Below, in pieces: positions 7,450 to 16,338 of a stretch of 55,735 bases of DNA. The DNA lies in NCBI GenBank assembly GCA_018062405.1, contig JAGOSF010000009.1, positions 1 to 55,735 on the forward strand. Reading direction: 5' to 3'. The number at the start of each line of letters is the position of its first letter. The stretch's first letter is position 1. This DNA comes from Candidatus Babeliales bacterium. Lineage in GTDB: Bacteria; Babelota; Babeliae; Babelales; Chromulinivoraceae. The notes under the pieces are model-generated. The model ran no database searches. It saw only the letters and a list, made by a program, of their open reading frames with translations, and was not told the DNA's origin. A program made the translations under genes and the position numbers.

Positions 7450-8175
7450 TTACAAAGTCAATGATAAATCTTTATGAATTGGAAGATCAAGATTACAATC
7501 AAAAGCAAAGAAATCAACAATTTGCTGTGCATATTTTTTACACAGCTCAGGGTTAGACTCAAAATCTTCTGTGCAATCTAAAACTAAAACAGGTACATCT
7601 TTAATATAACTATCGATTCCCTGTTTATCGATAAGCCAACTTTCATGTTTCGCGTGGAGCATGCTCAAATAATCAAGCGGTACAGAGACCTCTTCAGATC
7701 GAGCTCTTTTTAACAATCTTTGATAACAAACTTCAGGCGGTGTTTGTAAGTAAATAAACCCAGAAGGTTTTTTTGTGTAATGTTGTACAAACCATCCCCA
7801 CCAATCTTGATACAATTTCCATTCAAGACTGCTCATATCGCCCATCTCAAAAAGATTTTTAGCGAAACAGTAACGATCAGAATAAACAGAACGTTCAAGA
7901 ATTTGAAGCCGACTTGCTGATGTTTTATCAGCTAACTCTTGCGCTTTAATGCGAGTTATAAATGCATATGACTGAAATGTGTAGGTCCAACGTTTTTTAT
8001 TTTTGTAAAAAGAATCCAATAAATTCTCTCCGCCAATATCTTGCCATTGCTCATGAGGTTCATAAACAATCTGAACATCAAGCAAATCTTTGATAAGCCG
8101 CAAAAAAGTTGACTTACCCGCCCCAATATTACCTTCGACAATGATCGCTTTTGATTCTTTAAATGAATTCGACAT
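7450..8175 (-). CDS. Deoxynucleoside kinase (dCK/dGK family)
   Basis: The enzyme phosphorylates deoxynucleosides with ATP or another NTP, salvaging dNTP precursors. It shows the P-loop GNIGAGKS (residues 15-22), EPHEQW after it, the substrate-binding and catalytic ERSVYSDRY motif (the family's DRS/ERS region), and the lid Arg-rich segment (RLLKRARSEE). Length is about 241 residues, usual for the family. The ATG at 8175 is chosen because GAGGTAGG lies before it; a longer frame from 8193 has no such site. Whether it prefers dA, dG or dC cannot be read by eye. It is the first gene of the ATP synthase operon, an unusual companion. Confidence 0.9.
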   Translation of the reverse strand: MSNSFKESKAIIVEGNIGAGKSTFLRLIKDLLDVQIVYEPHEQWQDIGGENLLDSFYKNKKRWTYTFQSYAFITRIKAQELADKTSASRLQILERSVYSDRYCFAKNLFEMGDMSSLEWKLYQDWWGWFVQHYTKKPSGFIYLQTPPEVCYQRLLKRARSEEVSVPLDYLSMLHAKHESWLIDKQGIDSYIKDVPVLVLDCTEDFESNPELCKKYAQQIVDFFAFDCNLDLPIHKDLSLTL

Positions 8176-8203
8176 AAAGTACCTACCTCTCAACCAACTC
8201 TAA

Positions 8204-8212
8204 ATTATAACA
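8204..8212 (-). promoter_or_regulatory. Extended -10 promoter for the kinase/ATP synthase operon
   Basis: On the minus strand the sequence is TGTTATAAT, a perfect extended -10 (TGnTATAAT). No good -35 is visible at 17 bases, as is common for this promoter class. The transcript would start about 22 bases before the kinase ATG. The 8194-8508 gap holds this and the divergent plus-strand promoter, and otherwise only A/T-rich sequence. Confidence 0.65.
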
Positions 8213-8415
8213 AACTTGTAAGCACTATTTTCTTAATTTTTATCTAGTATACTACTTACAGAAATAAAAAAAATCAAAATTTTACAAAAAGTTTCATAAT
8301 AAAAATTATATAAAAGTCTCCTAAGTTTTTATTAAAAAGCAAGCTTATTTAAAGATAAAATCAATCACAAGTCCTACGCCCTTGTATCATTGTTTTTTAA
8401 GCAAAATTACCAACT

Positions 8416-8444
8416 TTGAATAAAAACAAAAAATCGGATATACT
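8416..8444 (+). promoter_or_regulatory. Near-consensus sigma-70 promoter
   Basis: TTGAAT (8416-8421), a 17-base spacer, then TATACT (8439-8444). The transcript would start near 8451 with a leader of about 58 bases before the outer-membrane protein gene. It is the only strong promoter I see before the run of nine plus-strand genes up to 17275. Confidence 0.75.
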
Positions 8445-8508
8445 AATTTCTTTTGATAATTGCAGAGTAATCTCTTGAGGCCTTTTTACGGAAGAATAGA
8501 AGTTTTTT

Positions 8509-10152
8509 ATGAAGAAAATATCAATTTTACTTATCTTTGGATTACTGTTACACAACTCAAATCCAATCTTAACTTATGACTTTAATGCAGATTATGAATC
8601 ATCTCATAATAATTTTGAGGAAGATCTTTTTAATATCGATACCGATTTAAACGCTATCTCTGGAAACCTTAGCAACATAGATAAATCAACACTAACAAGA
8701 TCTCCTGGCAGTAGCGCAGATGCTATTTATACATTTTTTACCATTATTAATGAAGATCCAAATGGAAATCCAAGCAATGTATTAAATCTTCCTATTTACC
8801 AAAAAACATCTCCAGTTCGAAATCGTCCTATTTTAGAATATCCATTTACTTTGACCTATGGATTTGATCTTGAAGATAAAAATAGTTTATCTTTTAACCT
8901 GTTTATTAATTTATGGGATCAGAAAAATTACACCAAAGAAGGTACGACATTACAAACTTATTATGATTTAGGAAATGCAGAGAGAGTTGCACAACTTCAA
9001 ATTGTCGACGATCTTTTAGGGCTTAATATTGCTGAAAATCTTGCTAAATCGCTTGGATTATTTGATCCTGCAACTATTCAAGAACGTCGTCTTGGTGGAA
9101 TCTTAGAATCTCACGTACTCCATAATAAATGGAACTTGATGATGCAACTTCCTATTTTATACACAGAACAAAATCTATCATTAAAGCCTTGGGAAAAAGC
9201 TGCAATTACGATGAGTCCAATCGGTAGCATGCTCAGAACTGATGGCGTTGATGAAAATGATTTTATTTATGATCATATTGTTATGGATCAATTTGGGTTT
9301 GGCGATTTGAAATTTAAAACAATGTACCAAATGCATAACACCAACACTTTCAACTTAGACCTTGGTGGATTTGTTATCTTACCAACAGCTCGAGCTTTAA
9401 AACAGGGTATTATCGGTACATGGTTTGATCAAAATAATGAACGTGCATACCTTGATTTAACTTCTATTGACCCTGAAAATATCACCGTTCAAAACCAAGA
9501 TGATATTGCAAATTTTTTTCTTGGCTCTGTTAACAAATTAAGTTCAAATATTTTAAACAGTCCGCTTGGTAATGGCGGATTTGTGGTGATTGCTCCAAGC
9601 ATGAACTTTGATTGGTACTTTGCACGTAATTGGCAATTCAGTAATGATTTTTCATTACAAATTCCACTTCCAACAGTACAGCCACGATTTTTCCAAAAAA
9701 CACAATCACAAGTTGATTTTTTAATCGATTATAATGCAGCTTACGATGCAGGACCTACAGCATTTGCTACATTTGTTAATCAAGAATTACAAAATTTATT
9801 CTTCCCGTATGTTTTCCCAACTCAAGTATTTCCAGGTCTTGTATTTAACAGCACCAACCAATTTATGTACACTTTTAGTGATTTTAATTTTTATATTGGT
9901 GGCAACTATTGGTATCAAGGATCAGAGACTTTGCAAAAGCCTTCTCTCCCATTTCAACAATCATTCGAGTATGATTATATCGGCGCTCAAGCCGCAAGTG
10001 CTGCACAAGCAAAGCTCCTTGGAAAAATAAATTATAACACTGAAACCACAAATTACTCCTGGTCATTATCATTGTATGGTGATATAACTATATGGAATTC
10101 TGGTATTGGAAATGACTTTACATTGGCAGTTAATGTCGACTGTAAATTTTAA
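8509..10152 (+). CDS. Putative outer-membrane beta-barrel protein, 547 aa
   Basis: An N-terminal signal peptide (MKKISILLIFGLLLHNSNPI) is followed by a mature protein rich in aromatic residues, Asn and Gly with alternating strand patterns. The chain ends ...AVNVDCKF: a C-terminal Phe on an alternating strand is the hallmark of barrels inserted by BamA. No transmembrane helix is present after the signal. A segment near residues 100-130 (LEYPFTLTYGFDLEDK) begins the probable barrel. I do not know the transported substrate; a porin-like or surface role is an inference. The gene has its own strong promoter and a short 25-base gap to the next gene, so it probably leads an operon. Confidence 0.75.
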   Translation: MKKISILLIFGLLLHNSNPILTYDFNADYESSHNNFEEDLFNIDTDLNAISGNLSNIDKSTLTRSPGSSADAIYTFFTIINEDPNGNPSNVLNLPIYQKTSPVRNRPILEYPFTLTYGFDLEDKNSLSFNLFINLWDQKNYTKEGTTLQTYYDLGNAERVAQLQIVDDLLGLNIAENLAKSLGLFDPATIQERRLGGILESHVLHNKWNLMMQLPILYTEQNLSLKPWEKAAITMSPIGSMLRTDGVDENDFIYDHIVMDQFGFGDLKFKTMYQMHNTNTFNLDLGGFVILPTARALKQGIIGTWFDQNNERAYLDLTSIDPENITVQNQDDIANFFLGSVNKLSSNILNSPLGNGGFVVIAPSMNFDWYFARNWQFSNDFSLQIPLPTVQPRFFQKTQSQVDFLIDYNAAYDAGPTAFATFVNQELQNLFFPYVFPTQVFPGLVFNSTNQFMYTFSDFNFYIGGNYWYQGSETLQKPSLPFQQSFEYDYIGAQAASAAQAKLLGKINYNTETTNYSWSLSLYGDITIWNSGIGNDFTLAVNVDCKF

Positions 10153-10177
10153 CAAATAAGAACAAGGAAATTTAAAC

Positions 10178-11446
10178 GTGAATTTTAAAAAAGTATGTCT
10201 TATAGCTTCGATGCTTTTCATTGAACAACAAGTTTTAACAAACAAAGATCAAAAAACAATTTCTCTTTCATGCCCGCTTTTACGCGTCGCTGACAATGCT
10301 GGCATATTTCATGCTCCCATGGTCGATATTTTACAATCAAGAATCGATTTTGTTCGATTAGTACAAGGCGAATATGCATGGTCTGGCGCAGTAATTTCGG
10401 TCAAAGTTGCCGACAGCGATACAATTTTAACAGTTTATTGCAAACGTCCAGAAATTTTACACGGCGCAGCATTTATAGCTATAGCTCCTGATCATGAATC
10501 TGCTACAACAATTGCAACAGCTCAACATCAACAAGCTGTATCTCAGTTTATCGCAAGCAGATTAAACCAAAATTTATATGATCGCCAAATGAGCTCAACC
10601 AACGAAGCTATATTTACAGGATCCTATGCGATTAACCCATTTACACAAGAATCTTTACCTGTTTACATTTCTGACTATGCAATCGAATCTTTTGATATTC
10701 GAAAAAGCAAAGCTCGCATCGGTGTTCCTGCACACAACAGCAAAGATCTTGAAATTGCTCGAACATACAATTTGCCAATTAAACTTGTTGTTGATGTTCA
10801 ACATCACCTCCAAGGTAAAAAAGATGATATGGGACCTGTTGTTGCAGCTCCTTTGCTTGATAAGCATGGCAATTTAACAGAAGCTTACCTTGGCGAATAT
10901 GCTCCATGTATCGTTGTTAACAGCGGTGTTTTAAACAATGCTTCATTAAAAGATGCTGCAAAACATGTCATTGAACATCTCAAAGAAAATAATGCTGGTT
11001 ATGCTCACACAGAAATTTTACAGTACAGCTACAACAACCAGTTGTATTCAATTAAAGATCTTACCAAGTTAGAATCAACACTGTATAAAAATGGTGGAGC
11101 AACAGCTCAAGTTCAAGAACTGAAAAAAGAGCTACAAGTCGCTTTAAACTATATTCAAGCAGACTTCTTAGATATCGCAGAAAAGTTTTTAATTAATATT
11201 AAAAATACAAAATCATTGATGGTAGCACTCATCATAGAAGATTGTGAAATACGCGCAAACAATGATTGTTATCTTTTACACTGGACTAATCTTCCAGGTG
11301 AATTTAAAGAAAAAGAAGTTTTCCGTAGAGATATTAAATCAATCCGACAATTTACACTCTTCTGCAAAGACCTTGTCAATTTCCTTGGTGACTTTGCACA
11401 CAGCTGTCCTAAAGCTTTAGAAAACATTCGAAAACAAAATTCTTAA
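10178..11446 (+). CDS. Predicted secreted protein of unknown function, 422 aa
   Basis: It starts with GTG, preceded by AAGGA. The first 20 residues (NFKKVCLIASMLFIEQQ) look like a signal peptide. I recognise no domain. The middle contains many His and Asp and a repeated mixed alpha/beta texture (residues 60-260), with a likely helical C-terminal third that has several Cys (about residues 365-415). It sits 25 bases after the outer-membrane barrel gene and ends 3 bases before recD2, so it is cotranscribed with both. Its position suggests a periplasmic or surface partner of the barrel protein, but this is inference from context only. Confidence 0.7.
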   Translation: MNFKKVCLIASMLFIEQQVLTNKDQKTISLSCPLLRVADNAGIFHAPMVDILQSRIDFVRLVQGEYAWSGAVISVKVADSDTILTVYCKRPEILHGAAFIAIAPDHESATTIATAQHQQAVSQFIASRLNQNLYDRQMSSTNEAIFTGSYAINPFTQESLPVYISDYAIESFDIRKSKARIGVPAHNSKDLEIARTYNLPIKLVVDVQHHLQGKKDDMGPVVAAPLLDKHGNLTEAYLGEYAPCIVVNSGVLNNASLKDAAKHVIEHLKENNAGYAHTEILQYSYNNQLYSIKDLTKLESTLYKNGGATAQVQELKKELQVALNYIQADFLDIAEKFLINIKNTKSLMVALIIEDCEIRANNDCYLLHWTNLPGEFKEKEVFRRDIKSIRQFTLFCKDLVNFLGDFAHSCPKALENIRKQNS

Positions 11447-11449
11447 GCT

Positions 11450-13621
11450 ATGAATGAAGATGAAATATTTGGCGTAGTTGATCGATTTGTATTTCAAAAT
11501 GAAGAAACTGGATTTTCAGTTTTACTTTTAAAAACAAAAGAAAAGTTGCCTGTTACCGTAACAGGCAACTTTGTTAATATCCATGATGGACAAGAAATCT
11601 ATCTCAAAGGTAGCTGGGTTTTTAATCAAAAATTTGGCAAACAGTTTCAAACAACCAGTTATTATTCAAAACTTCCCAATAACATCATGGGCCTTAAAAA
11701 ATATTTGGGTTCTGGCCTGATCAAAGGAATCGGTAAAGTTTATGCTGAAAAAATTGTCGATTATTTTGGTAAGGATACCTTAACCATCATCGACACGATG
11801 CCACATCGATTATCAGAAGTTGATGGTATTGGACAAAAACGAGTTGAACAAATTGCTCAATCATGGGCAGATCAAAAATATATTGCAGAGATCATGATAT
11901 TCCTTCAGGAAAAAGGAGTAACAACAACCTATGCAACAAAAATTTATAAAAAATACAGAGAAAATTCGATTGCTTATTTAACAGAAGATCCTTATCGTCT
12001 GATTTATGATATTTGGGGAATAAGTTTTAAAACAGCAGATATGATTGCTCGCAACTTAGGATTTGAACCTGCATCGGTCAAACGAGTTAAAGCTGGTATT
12101 TTATTTCATCTGCACGAAGCGACAAAGCAAGGTCATTTGTACCAAGAATTAACACAACTTAAAAACAGCACCTTTCATCTTTTAGAACTTGCTCCAGACT
12201 TGCACGGCGCTCAGATGAAATATGCTTTACACCAATTACATGATGAACAAAAAATAAAATTAATCACCTATAAAGATGAACACTTTATAGCAACTGCTCA
12301 ATACTATTTTTCAGAAAAAAGCCTTGCAGCTAAAATTACAGCTTTACTCAGCTATTCATCAACACGTGATTTCGATACAAAAACGCTGTACGATATGCTC
12401 CAAGAGCATCAACATATTCAACTCAATGAACAACAACAACTTGGTATTTTATCAACATTCCAATCAAAAGTATCAATCATCACTGGTGGACCTGGAACTG
12501 GTAAAACAACCTTAATTAAAGCGTTGCTTGCATTGCTTGAACGAGAAAAATTACGATATAAGCTTGCTGCACCAACTGGTCGAGCTGCAAAAAGAATGAT
12601 GGAAGGCACCGGGCGACAAGCTACAACAATTCATAGACTTTTAGAAGTTGACCCTGCAACGATGCAATTTCAACACAATGAACAAAATGCGTTAGATATC
12701 GATTTTTTAATTATTGATGAAGCTTCGATGATCGATATTTTTTTAGCTCTTGCGATTATGAAAGCTGTTCCATTATCTGCTCATATTGTTTTTATTGGTG
12801 ACATCCATCAGCTTCCATCTGTGGGGCCTGGTAATTTTCTTCACGATCTGATTAAAAGCAAAAAAGTTGCAACAACGATGTTATCCCATATTTTTAGACA
12901 AGCTCAAAATAGCATGATCATCACCAATGCTCACAGAATCAATCAGGGTGAAATGCCGATAACTGACCTGCCCGATTGTAAAAAAGATTTTTATTTCATC
13001 AAAGAAGATAAGCCCGAACTTGTTATGGATTATATTAAAACAATCTTCCACGAAAAATTAGCCCAATTCCATATTAATCCAGCTCAAACAATTGTACTGT
13101 CACCGATGAATAAAGGCGCAGTTGGAACACAGCAATTAAATCATGATCTTCAACAACTTTTAAATCCAACACAAAAACTATTTTTAGTTCATGCTGGAAC
13201 AACATTTAAATTGCATGACCGTGTTATGCAGATCAGAAATAATTATGATAAAAAAGTTTTTAATGGCGATATTGGCACTATCGAAACTATCGATATAGAA
13301 GAAAAAATATTGTCCGTAGCTTTTGATTATGTAACGACATCCTACTCATTTGATGAGCTCAATGAACTGTCTTTAGCCTACGCACTGACGATTCACAAAA
13401 GCCAAGGATCCGAGTATGATGCTGTTATTATACCAATATTCATGCAACACTTTACCCTGCTGCAACGAAACTTATTATACACTGCAATTACTCGTGCAAA
13501 AAAATTATGTATTTTTATTGGGCAACCAAAAGCTGTTGCCATGGCTGTTAAAAATAATAAAACTATAGAAAGAATTAGCTTCTTAACACCTTTTTTAACC
13601 GAAGATGTCGTATGTCGATAA
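11450..13621 (+). CDS. recD2: RecD2-type DNA helicase
   Basis: This is an ATP-dependent 5'-3' DNA helicase of superfamily 1B, the RecD form found in bacteria outside RecBCD. The N-terminal OB-like domain (VVDRFVFQNEETGFSVLLLK) and helix-hairpin-helix region (GLIKGIGKVYAEKI, VDGIGQKRVEQI) mark the long RecD2 form. Helicase motifs follow: Walker A GGPGTGKTT near residue 346, Walker B IIDEASMID, FIGDIHQLPSVGPGN (motif III), and near the C-terminus ALTIHKSQGSEY and YTAITRAKK (motifs V and VI). Length 723 is normal. The start is three bases after the previous stop with no separate ribosome-binding site, so translation is probably coupled. The next gene overlaps by ten bases. Confidence 0.96.
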   Translation: MNEDEIFGVVDRFVFQNEETGFSVLLLKTKEKLPVTVTGNFVNIHDGQEIYLKGSWVFNQKFGKQFQTTSYYSKLPNNIMGLKKYLGSGLIKGIGKVYAEKIVDYFGKDTLTIIDTMPHRLSEVDGIGQKRVEQIAQSWADQKYIAEIMIFLQEKGVTTTYATKIYKKYRENSIAYLTEDPYRLIYDIWGISFKTADMIARNLGFEPASVKRVKAGILFHLHEATKQGHLYQELTQLKNSTFHLLELAPDLHGAQMKYALHQLHDEQKIKLITYKDEHFIATAQYYFSEKSLAAKITALLSYSSTRDFDTKTLYDMLQEHQHIQLNEQQQLGILSTFQSKVSIITGGPGTGKTTLIKALLALLEREKLRYKLAAPTGRAAKRMMEGTGRQATTIHRLLEVDPATMQFQHNEQNALDIDFLIIDEASMIDIFLALAIMKAVPLSAHIVFIGDIHQLPSVGPGNFLHDLIKSKKVATTMLSHIFRQAQNSMIITNAHRINQGEMPITDLPDCKKDFYFIKEDKPELVMDYIKTIFHEKLAQFHINPAQTIVLSPMNKGAVGTQQLNHDLQQLLNPTQKLFLVHAGTTFKLHDRVMQIRNNYDKKVFNGDIGTIETIDIEEKILSVAFDYVTTSYSFDELNELSLAYALTIHKSQGSEYDAVIIPIFMQHFTLLQRNLLYTAITRAKKLCIFIGQPKAVAMAVKNNKTIERISFLTPFLTEDVVCR

Positions 13622-14280
13622 CTATACAAAAGTTACCTCAACTCATTTTAGCATTCTCGTTATTGATTCTTGCTCAACTCAACGCTCATGAAAATAATCC
13701 TTTTACGATTATGATCGATCCTGCTGGTGATGCAAAACACACAGGACGATTAATTCAAGATACCCTAGAACGAGGTATTTCATTGCAATGCGCAGAACAA
13801 CTGAAAGCAAGACTCAGCCAACAAAATATACGAGTTGTCTTAACTCGCGTTCCAGGCGAAACCATTCAACCCCTACAAAATGCATCGTTTGCTAATCGTC
13901 TTGGCGTTGATCGTTATATTAGTTTATATTTTTATCATGAACCAGAAGCACCTGCCCACGTAACTTTATATTATTATATCGAAGATCCAATTGTTGATGC
14001 ATGGCACCAACCAACTGATCTTTCATTCTATCAAGTCAATCAAGCACACCTCATCAATTTAAAAACAACAAAGGCTTGGGGGCAGAAGTTTTTAGAAGTT
14101 TTTCACAATAAAAATTACTCAAAGTTTTTCCAACCTCGAGGGCTTTTTGGGATTCCTTTTACTCCACTTATTGGAATTAAAGCTCCAGCTTTAGCTATTG
14201 AAATTGGGCTCAAAAATAAACAAGATTGGCAACAGATTATCGATCCTTTGATCATTGCTATTGAAAGTGTTATTGCATGA
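13612..14280 (+). CDS. Divergent N-acetylmuramoyl-L-alanine amidase-like protein
   Basis: The fold pattern follows the Amidase_3 (AmiA/AmiC) family that cuts the amide bond between MurNAc and L-Ala in peptidoglycan. A signal peptide is followed by FTIMIDPAGD (family: VVIDPGHGG), an Arg-Gly motif (LERGISL), VVLTRVPGE, a Leu-Gln...ANRLGVDRYISLYF block (family: ERxxxANxxxADLFISIHAN) and a C-terminal AIEIG. The usual first zinc His after DPG is replaced, and the IHAN His is missing, though His residues occur close by (KHTGR, FYHEPEAP). It may use shifted ligands or may only bind the wall. It overlaps recD2 by ten bases and the next gene by four. Confidence 0.75.
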   Translation: MSITIQKLPQLILAFSLLILAQLNAHENNPFTIMIDPAGDAKHTGRLIQDTLERGISLQCAEQLKARLSQQNIRVVLTRVPGETIQPLQNASFANRLGVDRYISLYFYHEPEAPAHVTLYYYIEDPIVDAWHQPTDLSFYQVNQAHLINLKTTKAWGQKFLEVFHNKNYSKFFQPRGLFGIPFTPLIGIKAPALAIEIGLKNKQDWQQIIDPLIIAIESVIA

Positions 14281-14831
14281 AAACTTTATCTATAATCAGC
14301 TTCGCTGTGATCTGTTTTGTAATTGGTCTTACTTTCCATGCTTACCAAAAAGAATGGGTTGTTTTATTATTACCTCATCAGACAGCTGATATCGAAAACA
14401 AACCTCAAACTGCAGATACTGCTTTTAGCCAGAAAAAAATCACGCTTTTCTTTTGGAAACATGAACAATGGCGAAAAGAACATATTTCCATTATCTGGTC
14501 TCCAGATCTTGCAACAAACATAAAAACGATAACCAATAATTGGTTGATGTTGCTTGAAGATGAAAAAATTATCGATACCGATATTCAACTTCTATCAGCA
14601 GTCATAACACCTAGCAAAGAACTCTTTTTGTCTTTTAACAAAAATATTTTCAGTGGCCAAGAATCGACGTATCAAAAACTGATGATTATTCATGGTATTT
14701 TAAAAACTATACACGAAAACAAAATTCCAGTTCAAACCGTTCGGTTTTTAATTCACCACCAAACTATGATTGATGATCACCTTAACTTCTTAATTTCATG
14801 GCCAATTACGGGTTACATAAACAATCATTAA
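14277..14831 (+). CDS. GerMN-like membrane-anchored protein, 184 aa
   Basis: One N-terminal membrane segment (about residues 4-22) anchors the protein. The rest resembles a GerMN domain: an opening strand (ITLFFWKHEQWRKE), a helix with a Leu-rich end (NNWLMLLEDEKII), the strand pair ending in LFLSFNKNIFSG (family: VYVDFSxxF), and a final helix-strand pair (ILKTIHENKIPVQTVRFLI). GerMN domains occur in spore germination GerM and in envelope proteins, often next to amidases, which fits its ATGA overlap with the amidase-like gene. A role in wall remodelling with that neighbour is inferred; the family call is by pattern only. Confidence 0.6.
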   Translation: MKTLSIISFAVICFVIGLTFHAYQKEWVVLLLPHQTADIENKPQTADTAFSQKKITLFFWKHEQWRKEHISIIWSPDLATNIKTITNNWLMLLEDEKIIDTDIQLLSAVITPSKELFLSFNKNIFSGQESTYQKLMIIHGILKTIHENKIPVQTVRFLIHHQTMIDDHLNFLISWPITGYINNH

Positions 14832-14889
14832 ATATTGACTTTGCTTCCTTACTATTTTTATGCTGCAAAAATAGAGAAAGGATTTTTGC

Positions 14890-15585
14890 ATGCTACAAAA
14901 AACATTTACGGCTCAACAATTATCAAGATTTTTTCAATTAGCTATATTCATCAACATATTGGGACTGCTATCCGATGTGATTGTTTATCGTTATTTTCCA
15001 AATTGCATAGCCATGAAAATAACCAACGAAAATCTCAGTAATGTCAGCATCTTAATGATCTGCCTTACCCTGATTTGGCAAATTATTATTATGTTTATAA
15101 AAAAACGACCGCAATTTTTTTTGCGCTATAAAGTAATTGGGCTGAGCTGTCTTGTAGCTTTTTGCACTTTTGTTTATTGGTTTTTAAATATAAACAATAC
15201 GATTCAAGAAAGATTTATTATATTTTTTAGCCAATTATCAGGAACAAATCAAAGCAGTAAGATTTTACTCACCGTGGTATTTATTTTTTTAATGCTGCTT
15301 TTTAATTTTTACCGCAACCTGACAGAACCAAACAATATTAATGATGAAATAGTCCCTAAGATACTCAGCTCTACATTAAAAATAGTTATCATCGAATATG
15401 TTGTTGCATTTATTGTTTTATATGGATTTTTTAACATTGCTCAACTTGGAGTTTTAGAATCAAACATTTTAAATTACAACAGCTCATCGATCCTAAAAGA
15501 CTTTGCTTTCTTAAAAACAATCATTGCGACTGCTTTAATTTTTATCACTGGATATCATATATATCGTCGATTTTTCAAAAAATAA
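14890..15585 (+). CDS. Six-helix membrane protein, tandem paralogue 1
   Basis: About six hydrophobic segments span the 231 residues, starting with FFQLAIFINILGLLSDVIVY. I do not recognise the family. It is clearly related to the next gene: both begin with a basic residue, F(T/S)xQQLSxFFQLAI, then a helix ending in IxYxYFP, and both have a DFYxxxxxPxxINDxxVPxIL-type segment (here LTEPNNINDEIVPKIL) between helices four and five. AAAGGA precedes the ATG. It lies 58 bases after the GerMN-like gene and 12 bases before its paralogue, so probably in one transcript. A channel, carrier or lipid-sensing role cannot be told apart. Confidence 0.7.
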   Translation: MLQKTFTAQQLSRFFQLAIFINILGLLSDVIVYRYFPNCIAMKITNENLSNVSILMICLTLIWQIIIMFIKKRPQFFLRYKVIGLSCLVAFCTFVYWFLNINNTIQERFIIFFSQLSGTNQSSKILLTVVFIFLMLLFNFYRNLTEPNNINDEIVPKILSSTLKIVIIEYVVAFIVLYGFFNIAQLGVLESNILNYNSSSILKDFAFLKTIIATALIFITGYHIYRRFFKK

Positions 15586-15597
15586 GAAAGATGTTGT

Positions 15598-16311
15598 ATG
15601 TTCAGAAAGGTTTTTTCAAATCAACAACTCTCAAGCTTTTTTCAACTTGCCATACTCATGCAGCTCATAAGTTTAATGACAAACCTTATTATTTATCATT
15701 ATTTCCCCGAGCAAGATATTGTCGATAATGCAATGCAACTCCTCAACGAAATAAGCCTTTTTATGATGTGCTTGGTTATTATATCTCAATCGATTTCACT
15801 TTTTATCTCAAAATATAAAAACTTTGTAGAACGTCATACATTTATAGCACTCACGAGCATTGTCTCTATGTCTATGGTTATTTTTTGGGTTTTAGCGATC
15901 GACAATGACATACAAGAAGAGTTTATAATATTTCTCAGCAAAACATCCTTAATTGATCATAGTTACGAGCTTATTGCTATGTTAATAACTATTTTCATGA
16001 TTCTTCTCTATGATTTTTATCACACCATAAAAGACCCAGAAACAATTAACGACAAAACAGTTCCAGAGATTTTAAAATCTGCATTTCGACTTGTAATAAA
16101 AGAGCATCTCTTTATTTTTATCTCTCTTTTTGGAGCGTTTGAAATCAAAAAAATACACACATTTGCTTCAATGCTTTTACAATATACCAAAACATCAATT
16201 ATGACTGATTTTACCTTCTTAGAAATATTGATTCCAATAACATGGCTGATTGCTATCATTTATTATATTTTTGATCGATTTCAAACAAAAAGCTTAAAGC
16301 CTCAACATTAA
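15598..16311 (+). CDS. Six-helix membrane protein, tandem paralogue 2
   Basis: At 237 residues, this is the closest relative of paralogue 1. The start FSNQQLSSFFQLAILMQLIS matches helix by helix, and the segment IKDPETINDKTVPEILKSA matches the corresponding loop of paralogue 1, making this loop the best-conserved part of the family. About six membrane segments are visible. The spacing to the first copy is 12 bases and to the third 27 bases. Both copies look intact, without frameshifts. No known function. The conserved acidic loop with Pro and Asn-Asp would face one side of the membrane and is the likeliest functional site. Confidence 0.7.
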   Translation: MFRKVFSNQQLSSFFQLAILMQLISLMTNLIIYHYFPEQDIVDNAMQLLNEISLFMMCLVIISQSISLFISKYKNFVERHTFIALTSIVSMSMVIFWVLAIDNDIQEEFIIFLSKTSLIDHSYELIAMLITIFMILLYDFYHTIKDPETINDKTVPEILKSAFRLVIKEHLFIFISLFGAFEIKKIHTFASMLLQYTKTSIMTDFTFLEILIPITWLIAIIYYIFDRFQTKSLKPQH

Positions 16312-16338
16312 AATTTCGATGAGCCAAGGAAACTTTCT

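Noticed and set aside
9734..10030. 98-codon frame inside the outer-membrane barrel gene
   Set aside because: It overlaps a continuous barrel-like coding sequence in another frame and has no ribosome-binding site.
14835..15041. 68-codon frame before and into membrane paralogue 1
   Set aside because: It overlaps the start of the paralogue, which has a better ribosome-binding site and a clear family match to its neighbour.
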